Shown one piece after another: positions 38,930 through 47,402 of a DNA stretch of 64,000 bases (position 1 is the first letter of the stretch; each line of letters opens with the position of its first letter). A program made the position numbers and the translations under genes. Source of the stretch: JASLZO01 sp965247995 (lineage in GTDB: Bacteria; Chloroflexota; Dehalococcoidia; UBA6926); contig OZ252041.1 in assembly GCA_965247995.1 (NCBI GenBank), positions 1,302,001 to 1,366,000 of the forward strand, given 5' to 3'. The notes below the pieces were generated by a model. The model made no database searches, was not told the origin of the DNA, and worked only from the letters and a program-made list of their open reading frames with translations.

Positions 38930-39445
38930 ATGTGGCTGATCACGTTCGACATCGATGGCACGATGGAGTTCGGCGATCCACAAGGGATGTTGACCCGCGA
39001 GCACGTGCACTACTTTCGCGACCGTGGAGCAATCGTCGGGAGTGCGTCCGACCGGCCGGAGTCCACGCAGTGGATGCTCTGGCGCGAGTACGGTATTGAA
39101 CCCGATTTCGTGATCCTGAAACATCACATGCCGGTATTGCGAGAACGGTACCCGGATGCCGAGACCTATTGGCATGTCGGAGACCGGCCCCTAGATCAAC
39201 AATCGGCCAGGTCAGCTGGGTTCACGTTTTTTTGGCCGGACCAGTTCCCGACGCCGGAGCTGGCATCGAATTACTTCGACGGCTCGAACGAGGAAGGGCT
39301 TGTGGAGTACGAGACCGCCGAGGAGGCGGCGATCCACCTAGCAAGGCGAGCGCTGAACGGCGACGGTGAAGAATCCCCTGCGCCGACCGAATACCCACGA
39401 GGCGACCCTCGATCCAACACGCCGGGCTCCGGCATCCCGTTCTGA
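38930..39445 (+). CDS. HAD-superfamily-like protein
   Basis: A 171-residue protein with HAD-type motifs in order: ITFDIDGTMEFG (motif I, DxDGT), VGSASDRPEST (motif II Ser), a lysine in FVILKHHM (motif III) and YWHVGDRPLDQQSA (motif IV, GD). The cap is minimal, so it is a small phosphatase or phosphatase-like protein. The substrate is unknown. The C-terminal 35 residues are Pro/Gly/Asp rich and probably disordered. It lies 64 bases after cysS and may be read with it. Confidence 0.75.
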   Translation: MWLITFDIDGTMEFGDPQGMLTREHVHYFRDRGAIVGSASDRPESTQWMLWREYGIEPDFVILKHHMPVLRERYPDAETYWHVGDRPLDQQSARSAGFTFFWPDQFPTPELASNYFDGSNEEGLVEYETAEEAAIHLARRALNGDGEESPAPTEYPRGDPRSNTPGSGIPF

Positions 39446-39483
39446 AGCGGGCCGGAAGCGCCTGAGGGCGGCCGCCGCGCTTG

Positions 39484-39723
39484 CTATAGCGTGCTGACGA
39501 ACGCGCTCAGGATCGAGAGAACGACAAACAGGACCGCGAGCCCGATCGTCCCCTGAAAGAGGGTCTTTTCCAAGCCCCGGCGGGCGCGGAAGACGGTGGA
39601 CTGGCCGCCCCCAAACACACCCCCCAACTCTTGCGTCCGGACTTGGAGCAGGATCGCGCCGATCAGCAGAATCGCAACGACGATTTGGATCAGACGCAGC
39701 GCGATCACGAAAACGCCTTCCAT
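39484..39723 (-). CDS. secG: Preprotein translocase subunit SecG
   Basis: A 79-residue membrane subunit that aids SecYE translocation. Two transmembrane helices (about 4-24, LIQIVVAILLIGAILLQVR; about 54-75, GTIGLAVLFVVLSILSAFV) flank a loop with GGVFGGGQSTVFRARRGLEK, which matches the SecG GGxFGG...F..R.G signature. It is a separate small gene between the convergent HAD gene and upstream gatB. Confidence 0.9.
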   Translation of the reverse strand: MEGVFVIALRLIQIVVAILLIGAILLQVRTQELGGVFGGGQSTVFRARRGLEKTLFQGTIGLAVLFVVLSILSAFVSTL

Positions 39724-39793
39724 GATTACCTCGTCGCTTTCTGCTCGCGCATGGTGGCCCCATCATACACAGCGGAGCTGCGCTGATTGCTTG

Positions 39794-41332
39794 TTACGAA
39801 ACGGCCGCCAATTCGCGCGCGACGATCTCGTTGGCAACCTTAGGGTTCGCCTGTCCGCGGGTGTCGCGCATCACCTGACCAACCAGAAACCCAACCGTGT
39901 TTGACTTCCCTTTCTGGAAATCGGCGAGCGCTTTCGGGTTGGCTTCTATGACCCGTCGGACAACCGCGAGAAGGGCATCTTCGTCCGAGATTTGCGCCAG
40001 GCCTTGATTGGCGACGATGGCGGCGGGCGCAGCACCGGTGTTGAACGTCTCCTCGAACACATCCTTCGCCATCCGGACACTGATCGTGCCATCGTCCATC
40101 AGATCGAGCATCTGAGCTAGGTGAGCAGGAGTGATAGGAGAGTTGGTGATCTCGTGGTCCGACTCGTCGAGCAGATGGGTCAGGTCACCTACGACCCAGT
40201 TCGCGACCCCTTTCGCCCGGGCTTGCTTGGCCGCGGAGTCTACGCCGACATTCTGGGACGCGTCGATGGCGGCTTCGAAAAACTCGGCGGTTGGCCGCGT
40301 GGAGGTCAGGAGCGATGCGTCGTACGGGGAGAGCGCGTATTCGCGCTGAAAGCGGTCCCCGCGCGCGTCAGGCAACTCCGGGAGCGAACGCCGGATCTCT
40401 TCCACCCACTGGGGCGCGAGGCTCATGGGCGGTAGGTCCGGCTCTGGAAAATATCGGTAGTCGTGTGCGTACTCTTTCGAGCGCTGGGAGACGGTGGTAC
40501 CTGACTCCTCGACCCAACCGCGGGTCTCCTGGGCGATTGGTTCGCTCCGCCGCATCAACTCGGTTTGGCGTTCGACCTCGAACTCCAAAGCGCGATGCAC
40601 GGCGCGGAACGAGTTCATGTTCTTGACCTCGACCTTGTACGACGGGAGCGGATCCCCTGGCCGACGCAGACTGATGTTGGCATCGCAACGGAAGCTGCCC
40701 TCTTCCATATTGCCCGTCGAGACGTTGAGGTATTGGAGGATCGACCGGAGTTTGGTCAGGTAGGAGCGAGCTTCGTCTGGCGACCGAAGGTCCGGCTCGC
40801 CGACCACCTCCATGAGCGGGACGCCGGACCGGTTGATATCGACTAACGAATATGAATCGCCCGACAGGTCCATGCGGTGGGTTAGGCGAGCGGTATCCTC
40901 TTCGAGGTGGACGCGGGTGATTCCAACTCGGCGGAGGGCTCCATTTTCGTTGGATTCGATTTCCAGCCAGCCGTCATGTGACAGCGGCATGTCGAACTGC
41001 GATACCTGGTACCCCTTCATCAGGTCCGGGTAGGGGTAGTTCTTGCGGTCGAATTTGGTCGAAGCGGCGATCTCACAGTTCAACGCGAGTGCGGTCATCA
41101 CCGTGTAGGTCACGGCTTGACGGTTGATGACGGGCAGCACTCCCGGCATCCCGAGGCAAACGGGGCAGACACGGGTGTTCGGTTCGGCACTCGCATAGTC
41201 CGCGGCGCATGAGCAGAACATCTTGCTGCGGGTCAGCAACTGGACGTGGACCTCAAGGCCAATCACGGGTTCGAGGTCAGGTTGGATGCGCGTGCTACTA
41301 GCCATTGGTGTGTGTGGGATCGCGTCGGACAC
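39794..41332 (-). CDS. gatB: Asp-tRNA(Asn)/Glu-tRNA(Gln) amidotransferase subunit B
   Basis: Subunit of the GatCAB complex that phosphorylates and amidates misacylated tRNA; up to 512 residues. The start region VIGLEVHVQLLTRSKMFCSC, the zinc cysteines CSCAADY and CPVCLGMPG, YPYPDLMKGYQVSQFD, SFRCDANISLRRPG and the C-terminal YqeY-like tail (NPKALADFQKGKSNTVGFLV) are diagnostic. The first start is GTG 41332; ATG 41305 nine codons on is an alternative. A TACAAT element lies only four bases upstream of the GTG, so transcription may begin at or inside the start region. gatA and gatC are not in the window. Confidence 0.96.
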   Translation of the reverse strand: MSDAIPHTPMASSTRIQPDLEPVIGLEVHVQLLTRSKMFCSCAADYASAEPNTRVCPVCLGMPGVLPVINRQAVTYTVMTALALNCEIAASTKFDRKNYPYPDLMKGYQVSQFDMPLSHDGWLEIESNENGALRRVGITRVHLEEDTARLTHRMDLSGDSYSLVDINRSGVPLMEVVGEPDLRSPDEARSYLTKLRSILQYLNVSTGNMEEGSFRCDANISLRRPGDPLPSYKVEVKNMNSFRAVHRALEFEVERQTELMRRSEPIAQETRGWVEESGTTVSQRSKEYAHDYRYFPEPDLPPMSLAPQWVEEIRRSLPELPDARGDRFQREYALSPYDASLLTSTRPTAEFFEAAIDASQNVGVDSAAKQARAKGVANWVVGDLTHLLDESDHEITNSPITPAHLAQMLDLMDDGTISVRMAKDVFEETFNTGAAPAAIVANQGLAQISDEDALLAVVRRVIEANPKALADFQKGKSNTVGFLVGQVMRDTRGQANPKVANEIVARELAAVS

Positions 41333-41427
41333 CCCGATTGTATCTCGGGTGCAGTTGTGGTCTGGTCAGAGAACAGCCTAGCTGCGCTTACAACACAGCC
41401 AGGCTGTTCCCGTACGCCAGGTTCGGC

Positions 41428-43482
41428 TTATACGAACTGCGAAGCGAACACCAGTGCCACGATGGACATGAGCTTGAGCAAGATGTTGAGCGACGGGCCG
41501 GAAGTGTCCTTGAAGGGGTCACCGACGGTGTCTCCGACGACCGTTGCGGCATGCGTATCGGAGCCTTTCCCTCCACCGTGACCGGCCTCGACGTACTTCT
41601 TCGCGTTGTCCCATGCGCCGCCCGCGTTGGCCATGGTGACAGCGAGCATGAATCCCCCGACGATGGACCCAATCAGCATGCCACCGAGAGCCGCGGCTCC
41701 CATCGTGTAACCGACGACGATGGGGGCGGCCACTGCCAACAGACCGGGGAGGATCATCTCGCGCAAAGCACCGCGCGTGCTGATGTCGACGCATCGCGCG
41801 TACTCAGGCTGGCCGGTGCCGTCCATGATTCCCGGGATCTCCCGAAACTGGCGGCGCACCTCGTTCACCATCGCGGAAGCCGCCCGACCGACGGCCTGCA
41901 TCGTCAACGAAGAGAACAAGAACGGCAACATGCCACCGATGAACAGACCCACAAGGACGCGGGCATCGAGCAGGTTCACACCCTCGTCGCCGAGGTCGAC
42001 TGCATTCGCATAGGCAGCCATTAGTGCCAGCGCCGTCAGCGCGGCGGATCCGATGGCGAATCCCTTCCCAGTTGCCGCGGTCGTGTTCCCGAGCGAGTCG
42101 AGGGCATCAGTCCGTTCGCGGACATCAGGTTCCAATCCGGCTTGCTCGGCGATTCCGCCTGCGTTGTCGGCCACTGGTCCGTACGCGTCTGTCGCGAGTG
42201 TGATGCCAAGCGTCGAGAGCATCCCGACCGCAGCGATCGCGACGCCATAGAAGCCGAAGAGTTCGAAGGCGACCCAGGTCGCACCACCCACGACAAGGAC
42301 GGGAATGACGGTGCTCTGCATCCCAAGCGCGAAGCCCGCGATGATGACCGTCGCTGGCCCTGTCTCGCCCTGCTCGGAAACATGCCGCGTCGGGCCGTAC
42401 TCGTAGGAGGTGTAGTACTCAGTGGCGAGGCCGATGATGACGCCCGCCCCGAGGCCGGCGACGATGGCCCAGAAGAGGTCCATACCGGGGTTGGCGTTCG
42501 TCTCGGTTGCCGGGATGTCGAGGATCACGTTCAGAATGACGTAAGAGGCCCCGAGCACGAGAATCGCGGCCACAAAAATACCGCGTCGGATGGCCCAGAG
42601 CAGACTGCTGAAGGTGGCGTCGTCGCGTGCGCGGACGAACAGCGTGCCGATGATCGAACAGATGATTCCCGCGCCGGCGATCATCATGGGCAGGACCATG
42701 TACGTGGAGTCGTACGTTTCGACAATGATCCCGGCGGAGAACACGGCGATGGCCATCGCAGCGATGATCGACCCGACGTACGACTCGAAGAGATCGGCCC
42801 CCATGCCGGCAACGTCGCCAACGTTGTCGCCGACGTTGTCCGCGATTGTCGCCGGGTTTCGAGGGTCGTCCTCGGGGATGCCTTGTTCGACCTTTCCGAC
42901 CAGGTCGGCGCCGACATCGGCGGCCTTCGTGTAGATGCCGCCACCCACGCGGGCGAAGAGGGCGATCGACGACGCGCCGAAGCTGAAGCCGGTAACCCAC
43001 TGGACGATCTCGGCGATACCGACGTTCGAGTAAGCCTGTGCGTATCCCCAGAACGTGAGCCCTACACCAATGAGTCCCAGTCCAACGACAGAAAGGCCCA
43101 TGACCGCACCGCTGGAGAATGCGACGCGGAGACCTGCGTTCAGGCCACGGGAAGCCGCGGCCGCTGTGCGAGTATTCGCACGTGTGGCGACCATCATGCC
43201 CAAGAATCCGGTGAACGCGGAGACGAGCGCGCCGACGATGTACGCGCCTGATGTTCGTGGATCGACGAGGAGGGCGACCACAATGGCCACGGCGACAACG
43301 AAGACCGCTAGGTAGATGTACTCGCGTTGTAAGAACGCGAGCGAACCCTCCTGAATGGCCTTGCCGATATTCCGCATCGTCTCATTGCCTTCGTCTTCCT
43401 TCATGACCCTATAGATCAGCAGGGCGGCAACGAGGAGGGAGATGATTCCGGAGCCGATAGGGGCAGCAACGGTCGTTGGCAT
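41428..43482 (-). CDS. hppA: Membrane-bound (H+ or Na+) pyrophosphatase, K+-dependent type
   Basis: A 684-residue, about 16-helix integral membrane pump coupling PPi hydrolysis to ion transport. The catalytic loops are clear: GGGIYTKAADVGADLVGK, ADNVGDNVGDVAGMGADLFE and near the end AGGAWDNAKKYVEAG. The K+ requirement determinant reads GNTTAATGKGFAIGSAA: the alanine where K+-independent enzymes have lysine predicts a K+-dependent enzyme. Whether it pumps H+ or Na+ is not decided by these motifs. ATG 43482 is preceded by GCGAGG. In energy-limited bacteria it recovers energy from biosynthetic PPi. Confidence 0.96.
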   Translation of the reverse strand: MPTTVAAPIGSGIISLLVAALLIYRVMKEDEGNETMRNIGKAIQEGSLAFLQREYIYLAVFVVAVAIVVALLVDPRTSGAYIVGALVSAFTGFLGMMVATRANTRTAAAASRGLNAGLRVAFSSGAVMGLSVVGLGLIGVGLTFWGYAQAYSNVGIAEIVQWVTGFSFGASSIALFARVGGGIYTKAADVGADLVGKVEQGIPEDDPRNPATIADNVGDNVGDVAGMGADLFESYVGSIIAAMAIAVFSAGIIVETYDSTYMVLPMMIAGAGIICSIIGTLFVRARDDATFSSLLWAIRRGIFVAAILVLGASYVILNVILDIPATETNANPGMDLFWAIVAGLGAGVIIGLATEYYTSYEYGPTRHVSEQGETGPATVIIAGFALGMQSTVIPVLVVGGATWVAFELFGFYGVAIAAVGMLSTLGITLATDAYGPVADNAGGIAEQAGLEPDVRERTDALDSLGNTTAATGKGFAIGSAALTALALMAAYANAVDLGDEGVNLLDARVLVGLFIGGMLPFLFSSLTMQAVGRAASAMVNEVRRQFREIPGIMDGTGQPEYARCVDISTRGALREMILPGLLAVAAPIVVGYTMGAAALGGMLIGSIVGGFMLAVTMANAGGAWDNAKKYVEAGHGGGKGSDTHAATVVGDTVGDPFKDTSGPSLNILLKLMSIVALVFASQFV

Positions 43483-43621
43483 GGTTAGACCTCGCTAGTC
43501 CAAGACGGACGCAATGTGAGCGCCGTGAGCCCGCGCTTCCCAGGTTCGCTCGTTGTGGGAAAGTAGCACTCCGTCGAGAACAGCGTCAAGCTAGTCCGAA
43601 CCTGTGAGCGGAAAGGCAGGA

Positions 43622-44428
43622 CTAATCAGGCTGCTGAATCCTGGTGAGTTCTGCAACGGCAGACCGCAACGGACTCAGCAATTCCGGGAGCACTTCTGTG
43701 GCCCCGTACGATGTCAGGTCGGTCTGCAGCGGCGTCACCGAGACGCGTTTATTGCGTATCGCCCAGACGTCGGTCCCCTCCGGAATATCCCTCTTCCTGG
43801 GGCGCTTCGTGCGCTCGACGGTGATCCAGAATTGGTCGTTCCTGTCGTTCTCGCCGGCTTTGACCTGGAACTTCGTACTGGCCTCCATCAGGCGGGTGAT
43901 CTCGACTCCCTGGAGGTCTTCAACCTTGATGTTTGGGACGGTGACGTTGAGGAGCATGTCCTTGAACAGGTCGTTCCCCGCCACGAGGGGCGCGAGGGCT
44001 CGGGCCACGAAGGCGCCAGTCAGGAACCGTGGACGCTTGAGCCGGGTCATTGAGATGGCGATGGAAGGAATCCCTTTGAAGTGCCCGTGGAGCGCAGCGC
44101 CAACGGTGCCGGAGAGAAAGATGTCGCGGCCCATATTGGACCCTGCGTTGATTCCAGACACGACCGCGTCGATGTCATCCGGGTACAACTGGGACAGGGC
44201 CACGAGAACGGCGTCCCCCGGGGTGCCCTCCACCGCGTGGACCTTCACCCCCCTGCGACGGCCTCTCCGGATCGTGACCGGATGGTGGAGGGAGAAACTG
44301 GCGCCAACTCCACTCTGTTCCCGGTCGGGCGCCACAACAACGACTTCCCCAACCTCGCGGAGCCCGCGGACGAGGGCCCAGAGCCCACGGGCTCCGATGC
44401 CATCGTCATTCGTCACCAGGTATCGCAT
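43622..44428 (-). CDS. surE: 5'/3'-nucleotidase SurE
   Basis: Metal-dependent nucleotidase acting on nucleoside monophosphates; 268 residues. YLVTNDDGIGARG (metal Asp pair), APDREQSGVGASFSLH, GTPGDAV, VVSGINAGSNMGRDIFLSGTV and the later NVTVPNIKVEDLQGVEIT are characteristic. The 139 bp between it and hppA contain no visible gene. It is divergent from speD. Confidence 0.95.
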   Translation of the reverse strand: MRYLVTNDDGIGARGLWALVRGLREVGEVVVVAPDREQSGVGASFSLHHPVTIRRGRRRGVKVHAVEGTPGDAVLVALSQLYPDDIDAVVSGINAGSNMGRDIFLSGTVGAALHGHFKGIPSIAISMTRLKRPRFLTGAFVARALAPLVAGNDLFKDMLLNVTVPNIKVEDLQGVEITRLMEASTKFQVKAGENDRNDQFWITVERTKRPRKRDIPEGTDVWAIRNKRVSVTPLQTDLTSYGATEVLPELLSPLRSAVAELTRIQQPD

Positions 44429-44539
44429 CTTCGCTCGCCGACGCGTCGGGCCGCGGGGCCGATTTCGCGGAGTCTATCACGCGCACACCGCGATTCACGG
44501 TACACGGACTGCTTATGCTCGGCGCTGAAGCCGGTGCTC

Positions 44540-44569
44540 TTGTTGCCGCCGAAAGCGGTTTGGTATCCT
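44540..44569 (+). promoter_or_regulatory. Possible promoter of speD-speB
   Basis: TTGTTG (44540-44545) and TATCCT (44564-44569), spacer 18 bases. The leader of about 75 bases includes a small GGCC-GATGC-GGCC hairpin and ends in a good GGAGAG Shine-Dalgarno sequence before ATG 44652. No recognisable riboswitch. Confidence 0.35.
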
Positions 44570-44651
44570 AGCGCGGCTTTGGCCGATGCGGCCTTCCTGT
44601 CTTCGACCAGTGGGGGACCTAATCTCGCGTTTCCAAGAGGAGAGTCTGTAG

Positions 44652-45065
44652 ATGCACCTTGTCTTGGATGGGTACGGGGCTGACCCGAAACGGCTCCAGG
44701 ATGAGGCGCTCGTCCACGAACTGCTGGACCGGTATCCAGATGCGATCGGCATGACGAAGATCTCGGAGCCGTTCGTCTACCGGTACGACACCGGGTCCGT
44801 TCCGAACGACTGGGGTGTTTCCGGGTTCGTCCTAATTGCGGAGAGTCACATCAGCGTTCACACCTTCCCGGACCGTGGGTTCCTGAACGTCGATATTTTC
44901 TCGTGCAAGACCTTCGACTCGGATGCTGCAGTGCGCGAGCTCGAGCATCGCTTCGGCATCGAGTCCGTCAAGACGGCCGTGCTCGACCGGGGGCTCGAGG
45001 AGTTCCCGGACAAACGTGCGGAATCCGAGATACGGACCGCTGCGACGGGGCGGTCCGCTAGCTAG
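44652..45065 (+). CDS. speD: S-adenosylmethionine decarboxylase proenzyme
   Basis: A 137-residue prokaryotic (class 1B, SpeH-type) AdoMet decarboxylase, source of the aminopropyl group for spermidine. Self-cleavage is expected between E64 and S65 in LIAESHISVHTFPDRGFLNV, giving the pyruvoyl cofactor from S65; the catalytic H70 and C85 (DIFSCKTF) are conserved. The C-terminal 15 residues are extra. A clear GAGGAGAG precedes ATG 44652. speB follows after two bases, so the pair forms a polyamine operon. Confidence 0.95.
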   Translation: MHLVLDGYGADPKRLQDEALVHELLDRYPDAIGMTKISEPFVYRYDTGSVPNDWGVSGFVLIAESHISVHTFPDRGFLNVDIFSCKTFDSDAAVRELEHRFGIESVKTAVLDRGLEEFPDKRAESEIRTAATGRSAS

Positions 45066-45067
45066 AC

Positions 45068-45991
45068 GTGACCGGGTCCCCGGTGGGGGGCCACCCCACG
45101 TTCCCTTCGACGTTCGCGGCCCTCGACGGGCGCTTGTCCGATCCCGACTGGGCGACGGCTATCGTGTTGCCGGTGCCGTACGACGGAACCACGAGTTACC
45201 GCGCTGGGTCGCGGGACGGACCTCGGGCGATCATCGAGGCCTCTCGGTACCTGGAGTTGTACGAACCAGACCTGGATTTGGAACCGTCAGACTGGGGGAT
45301 TGCGACCCTCGCCGAGTTGGAACCGGATGTCTCAGGCCCGGAGCCCACGATCCTGCGGGTGGAAGCAGCGGTACGAGAACTCATAAGACGGGGGAAGCTC
45401 CCTGTCGTGTTAGGCGGGGAGCACTCGATCTCTGTGGGAGCGGTCCGCGCGGCTCACAACCGGTACGAAGACCTGTCGGTCCTGCAGCTCGACGCGCACG
45501 CGGACATGCGCGATTCGTATATGGGCAGTGCATATAGTCACGCGACGGTCATGAAGCGCGTGCGCGAAGTGACCCCTCATGTTTCGCAGGTGGGCGTGCG
45601 TAGCATGAGCACGGAGGAGCGGGACAGCCTCCGCAGCATCGACGCGGAGGTCACCGTTTATCAGCAGGGCGATCTCCTCGACCCCTCCAGGCGAGAGGAG
45701 GCCCTTGCGCCATTGACCGACACGGTCTACATCACGATTGACCTCGACGTGTTCGACCCGGGAACGATCGCCGCGGTCGGAACGCCCGAACCTGGGGGGA
45801 TCTCTTGGCCCGAAGCGATCGCATTGGTGCGAGAGATTGCGCAGCGTTCGAGAGTCGTGGGGTTTGATGTGGTCGAACTTTCGCCAGGTGAAGGGCCAGT
45901 CGCGTCCGCGTTCACTGCGGCGCGGCTCGTCTACAAGACCATCGGGTACGCTCTGACGACCGGACCAGGGGCCGTACCGAAGCCCAACTAG
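45068..45991 (+). CDS. speB: Agmatinase (ureohydrolase)
   Basis: Manganese enzyme converting agmatine to putrescine and urea; 307 residues. Binuclear Mn ligands are in LGGEHSISVG (His), LQLDAHADMRDSY (Asp-x-His-x-Asp) and TIDLDVFDPGTI (Asp, Asp); DGTTSYRAGSRDGPRAI near the start and FDVVELSPGEG near the end favour agmatinase over arginase. GTG 45068 lies two bases after the speD stop. Together with AdoMet decarboxylase this gives the putrescine and decarboxylated AdoMet needed for spermidine; a spermidine synthase is not in the window. Confidence 0.94.
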   Translation: MTGSPVGGHPTFPSTFAALDGRLSDPDWATAIVLPVPYDGTTSYRAGSRDGPRAIIEASRYLELYEPDLDLEPSDWGIATLAELEPDVSGPEPTILRVEAAVRELIRRGKLPVVLGGEHSISVGAVRAAHNRYEDLSVLQLDAHADMRDSYMGSAYSHATVMKRVREVTPHVSQVGVRSMSTEERDSLRSIDAEVTVYQQGDLLDPSRREEALAPLTDTVYITIDLDVFDPGTIAAVGTPEPGGISWPEAIALVREIAQRSRVVGFDVVELSPGEGPVASAFTAARLVYKTIGYALTTGPGAVPKPN

Positions 45992-46001
45992 GCGGTGTCG
46001 G

Positions 46002-46517
46002 TCATTCCTCGATGATCGTGACCGACCGGAGCGCAGTGCCAGGTTCTCTCGCCTGCGCGGGGTCCCGCAGTTTGATGGCGCTGACCGCTTCGTGTCCGGA
46101 CGTGACCTGGCCGAAGATAGGGTGCCGACCGTCCAGCCATGGCGCGGCAGCGAACGTGATGAAGAACTGACTACCGTTCGTGTTCGGACCAGCATTGGCC
46201 ATCGACAACAACCCCGGGCCTTCATGTTTCAGGTCAGGGTGGAACTCGTCCGGGAAGCGGTATCCGGGACCGCCGGTGCCGGTTCCGGTGGGGTCACCAG
46301 CTTGCGCCATGAACTCCGCGATGACTCTGTGAAACGTGGTGTCATCGTAGAACCCTTCGCGGGCCAGGAAGACGAAATTGTTAACGGTGTTCGGGGCGCG
46401 GTCAGCGAAGAGGTCCACCTCGAAGCTGCCCGCCTCGGTGTCGAACGTCGCCTGATAGCGCTTTGCCGGGTCGATCTGCATCGCTGGCGGCTGATCCCAT
46501 TGCTTGCGTGTCGTCAT
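46002..46517 (-). CDS. Cyclophilin-type peptidyl-prolyl isomerase (cytoplasmic form)
   Basis: A 171-residue cyclophilin that speeds proline isomerisation during folding. The core has DRAPNTVNNFVFLAREGFYD, TFHRVIAEFMAQAGDPTGTG, GLLSMANAGPNTNGSQFFIT and PWLDGRHPIFGQV, with the catalytic Arg in FHRV and the FMAQ, SQFF and WLDG motifs. There is no signal peptide. It directly follows a second, exported copy with only three bases between, and the two share many identical stretches, so they arose by tandem duplication. Confidence 0.93.
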   Translation of the reverse strand: MTTRKQWDQPPAMQIDPAKRYQATFDTEAGSFEVDLFADRAPNTVNNFVFLAREGFYDDTTFHRVIAEFMAQAGDPTGTGTGGPGYRFPDEFHPDLKHEGPGLLSMANAGPNTNGSQFFITFAAAPWLDGRHPIFGQVTSGHEAVSAIKLRDPAQAREPGTALRSVTIIEE

Positions 46518-46520
46518 GCC

Positions 46521-47243
46521 CTACTCCTCGGTGATGCGGATCGTTTCGATTCGGGTGCCTGGGTTGGGATCGGTGCGGGGGTCGCGGAGCCGGATGCGCT
46601 CGACGGCGTCCTGACCGCCGGTCACTCTCCCAAAGACTGCGTGACAGGATACCTGAGGGTTCGCGCAGTCCTTCGGCGTGCCGTCGGCCTCAAACCCGTC
46701 CAACCACGGCGTTGGTACCAATGTGATGAAGAATTGCGCGCCACCCGAATGCGCCGATCCAGTATTGGCCATCGAGATGGCGCCTTCCTCGTGTCGAGCT
46801 AGTAGGTGGAATTCGTCCTGGATCGTGTAGCCGGGTCCGACCGTGCCGGTGCCCGTGGGATCGCCCCCTTGCGCCATGAAGTTCTCAATCACACGGTGGA
46901 AGGTGATGTCGTCGTAGTACCCGTCCCGTGCGAGGAAGACGAAGTTGCTGACGGTGTTCGGGGCTCTGTCAGTGAACAGCTCTAACTCGATTTCTCCGAC
47001 CTCCGTGACAATCGTTGCCGTGTACGTCCTATCCGGATCGATTTGGAACGAGGGGGGCTGCTCGTACTGCTTGCCCTCCGGAGGGGTCGGCAGCACCGTT
47101 GTCCCTGCTTCGCTGGTCCCTCGTGTCTCGGTCGGGAAGGGTGATGGTTCGGCGTCCGAGGTGCACGCTTGGCCCATTAGAACCGCGCCGAGAACTACAA
47201 GTAGGATGGCGGTGCCAGCAAGAAGCCTCTGTTTACGCATCAT
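46521..47243 (-). CDS. Cyclophilin-type peptidyl-prolyl isomerase, exported/anchored
   Basis: A 240-residue cyclophilin with an N-terminal membrane segment (RKQRLLAGTAILLVVLGAVL) ending in MGQAC, a possible lipobox, and a Ser/Pro/Thr-rich linker, so it probably works outside the membrane. The isomerase core repeats that of its neighbour (DRAPNTVSNFVFLARDGYYD, TFHRVIENFMAQGGDPTG). An insertion with two cysteines (PKDCANPQVSCHAVFG) near the WLDG motif could form a disulfide, fitting an exported protein. ATG 47243 is chosen; an in-frame start at 47312 would place an odd hydrophilic tail before the signal. It is first in the two-gene operon. Confidence 0.9.
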   Translation of the reverse strand: MMRKQRLLAGTAILLVVLGAVLMGQACTSDAEPSPFPTETRGTSEAGTTVLPTPPEGKQYEQPPSFQIDPDRTYTATIVTEVGEIELELFTDRAPNTVSNFVFLARDGYYDDITFHRVIENFMAQGGDPTGTGTVGPGYTIQDEFHLLARHEEGAISMANTGSAHSGGAQFFITLVPTPWLDGFEADGTPKDCANPQVSCHAVFGRVTGGQDAVERIRLRDPRTDPNPGTRIETIRITEE

Positions 47244-47402
47244 GAGACGTAGGATACCCGTTCGAACGGAGGAGACAGACGGCGGTTGGCCTCCGGATTT
47301 CAGGCTATCCAAGTTGCCGAGGTTCCCGCGCCAAGGGTAGGCTTAGATTCGCGTGGCTCGGGCCACACTCCGTTAACCGACGACCCAGGAGAGGGCTGAA
47401 CA

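Noticed and set aside
42142..43251. Plus-strand frame of 369 codons antisense to hppA
   Set aside because: Its Asp/Arg/His-rich product mirrors the Val/Ala/Gly codons of the membrane pyrophosphatase; no domain is visible.
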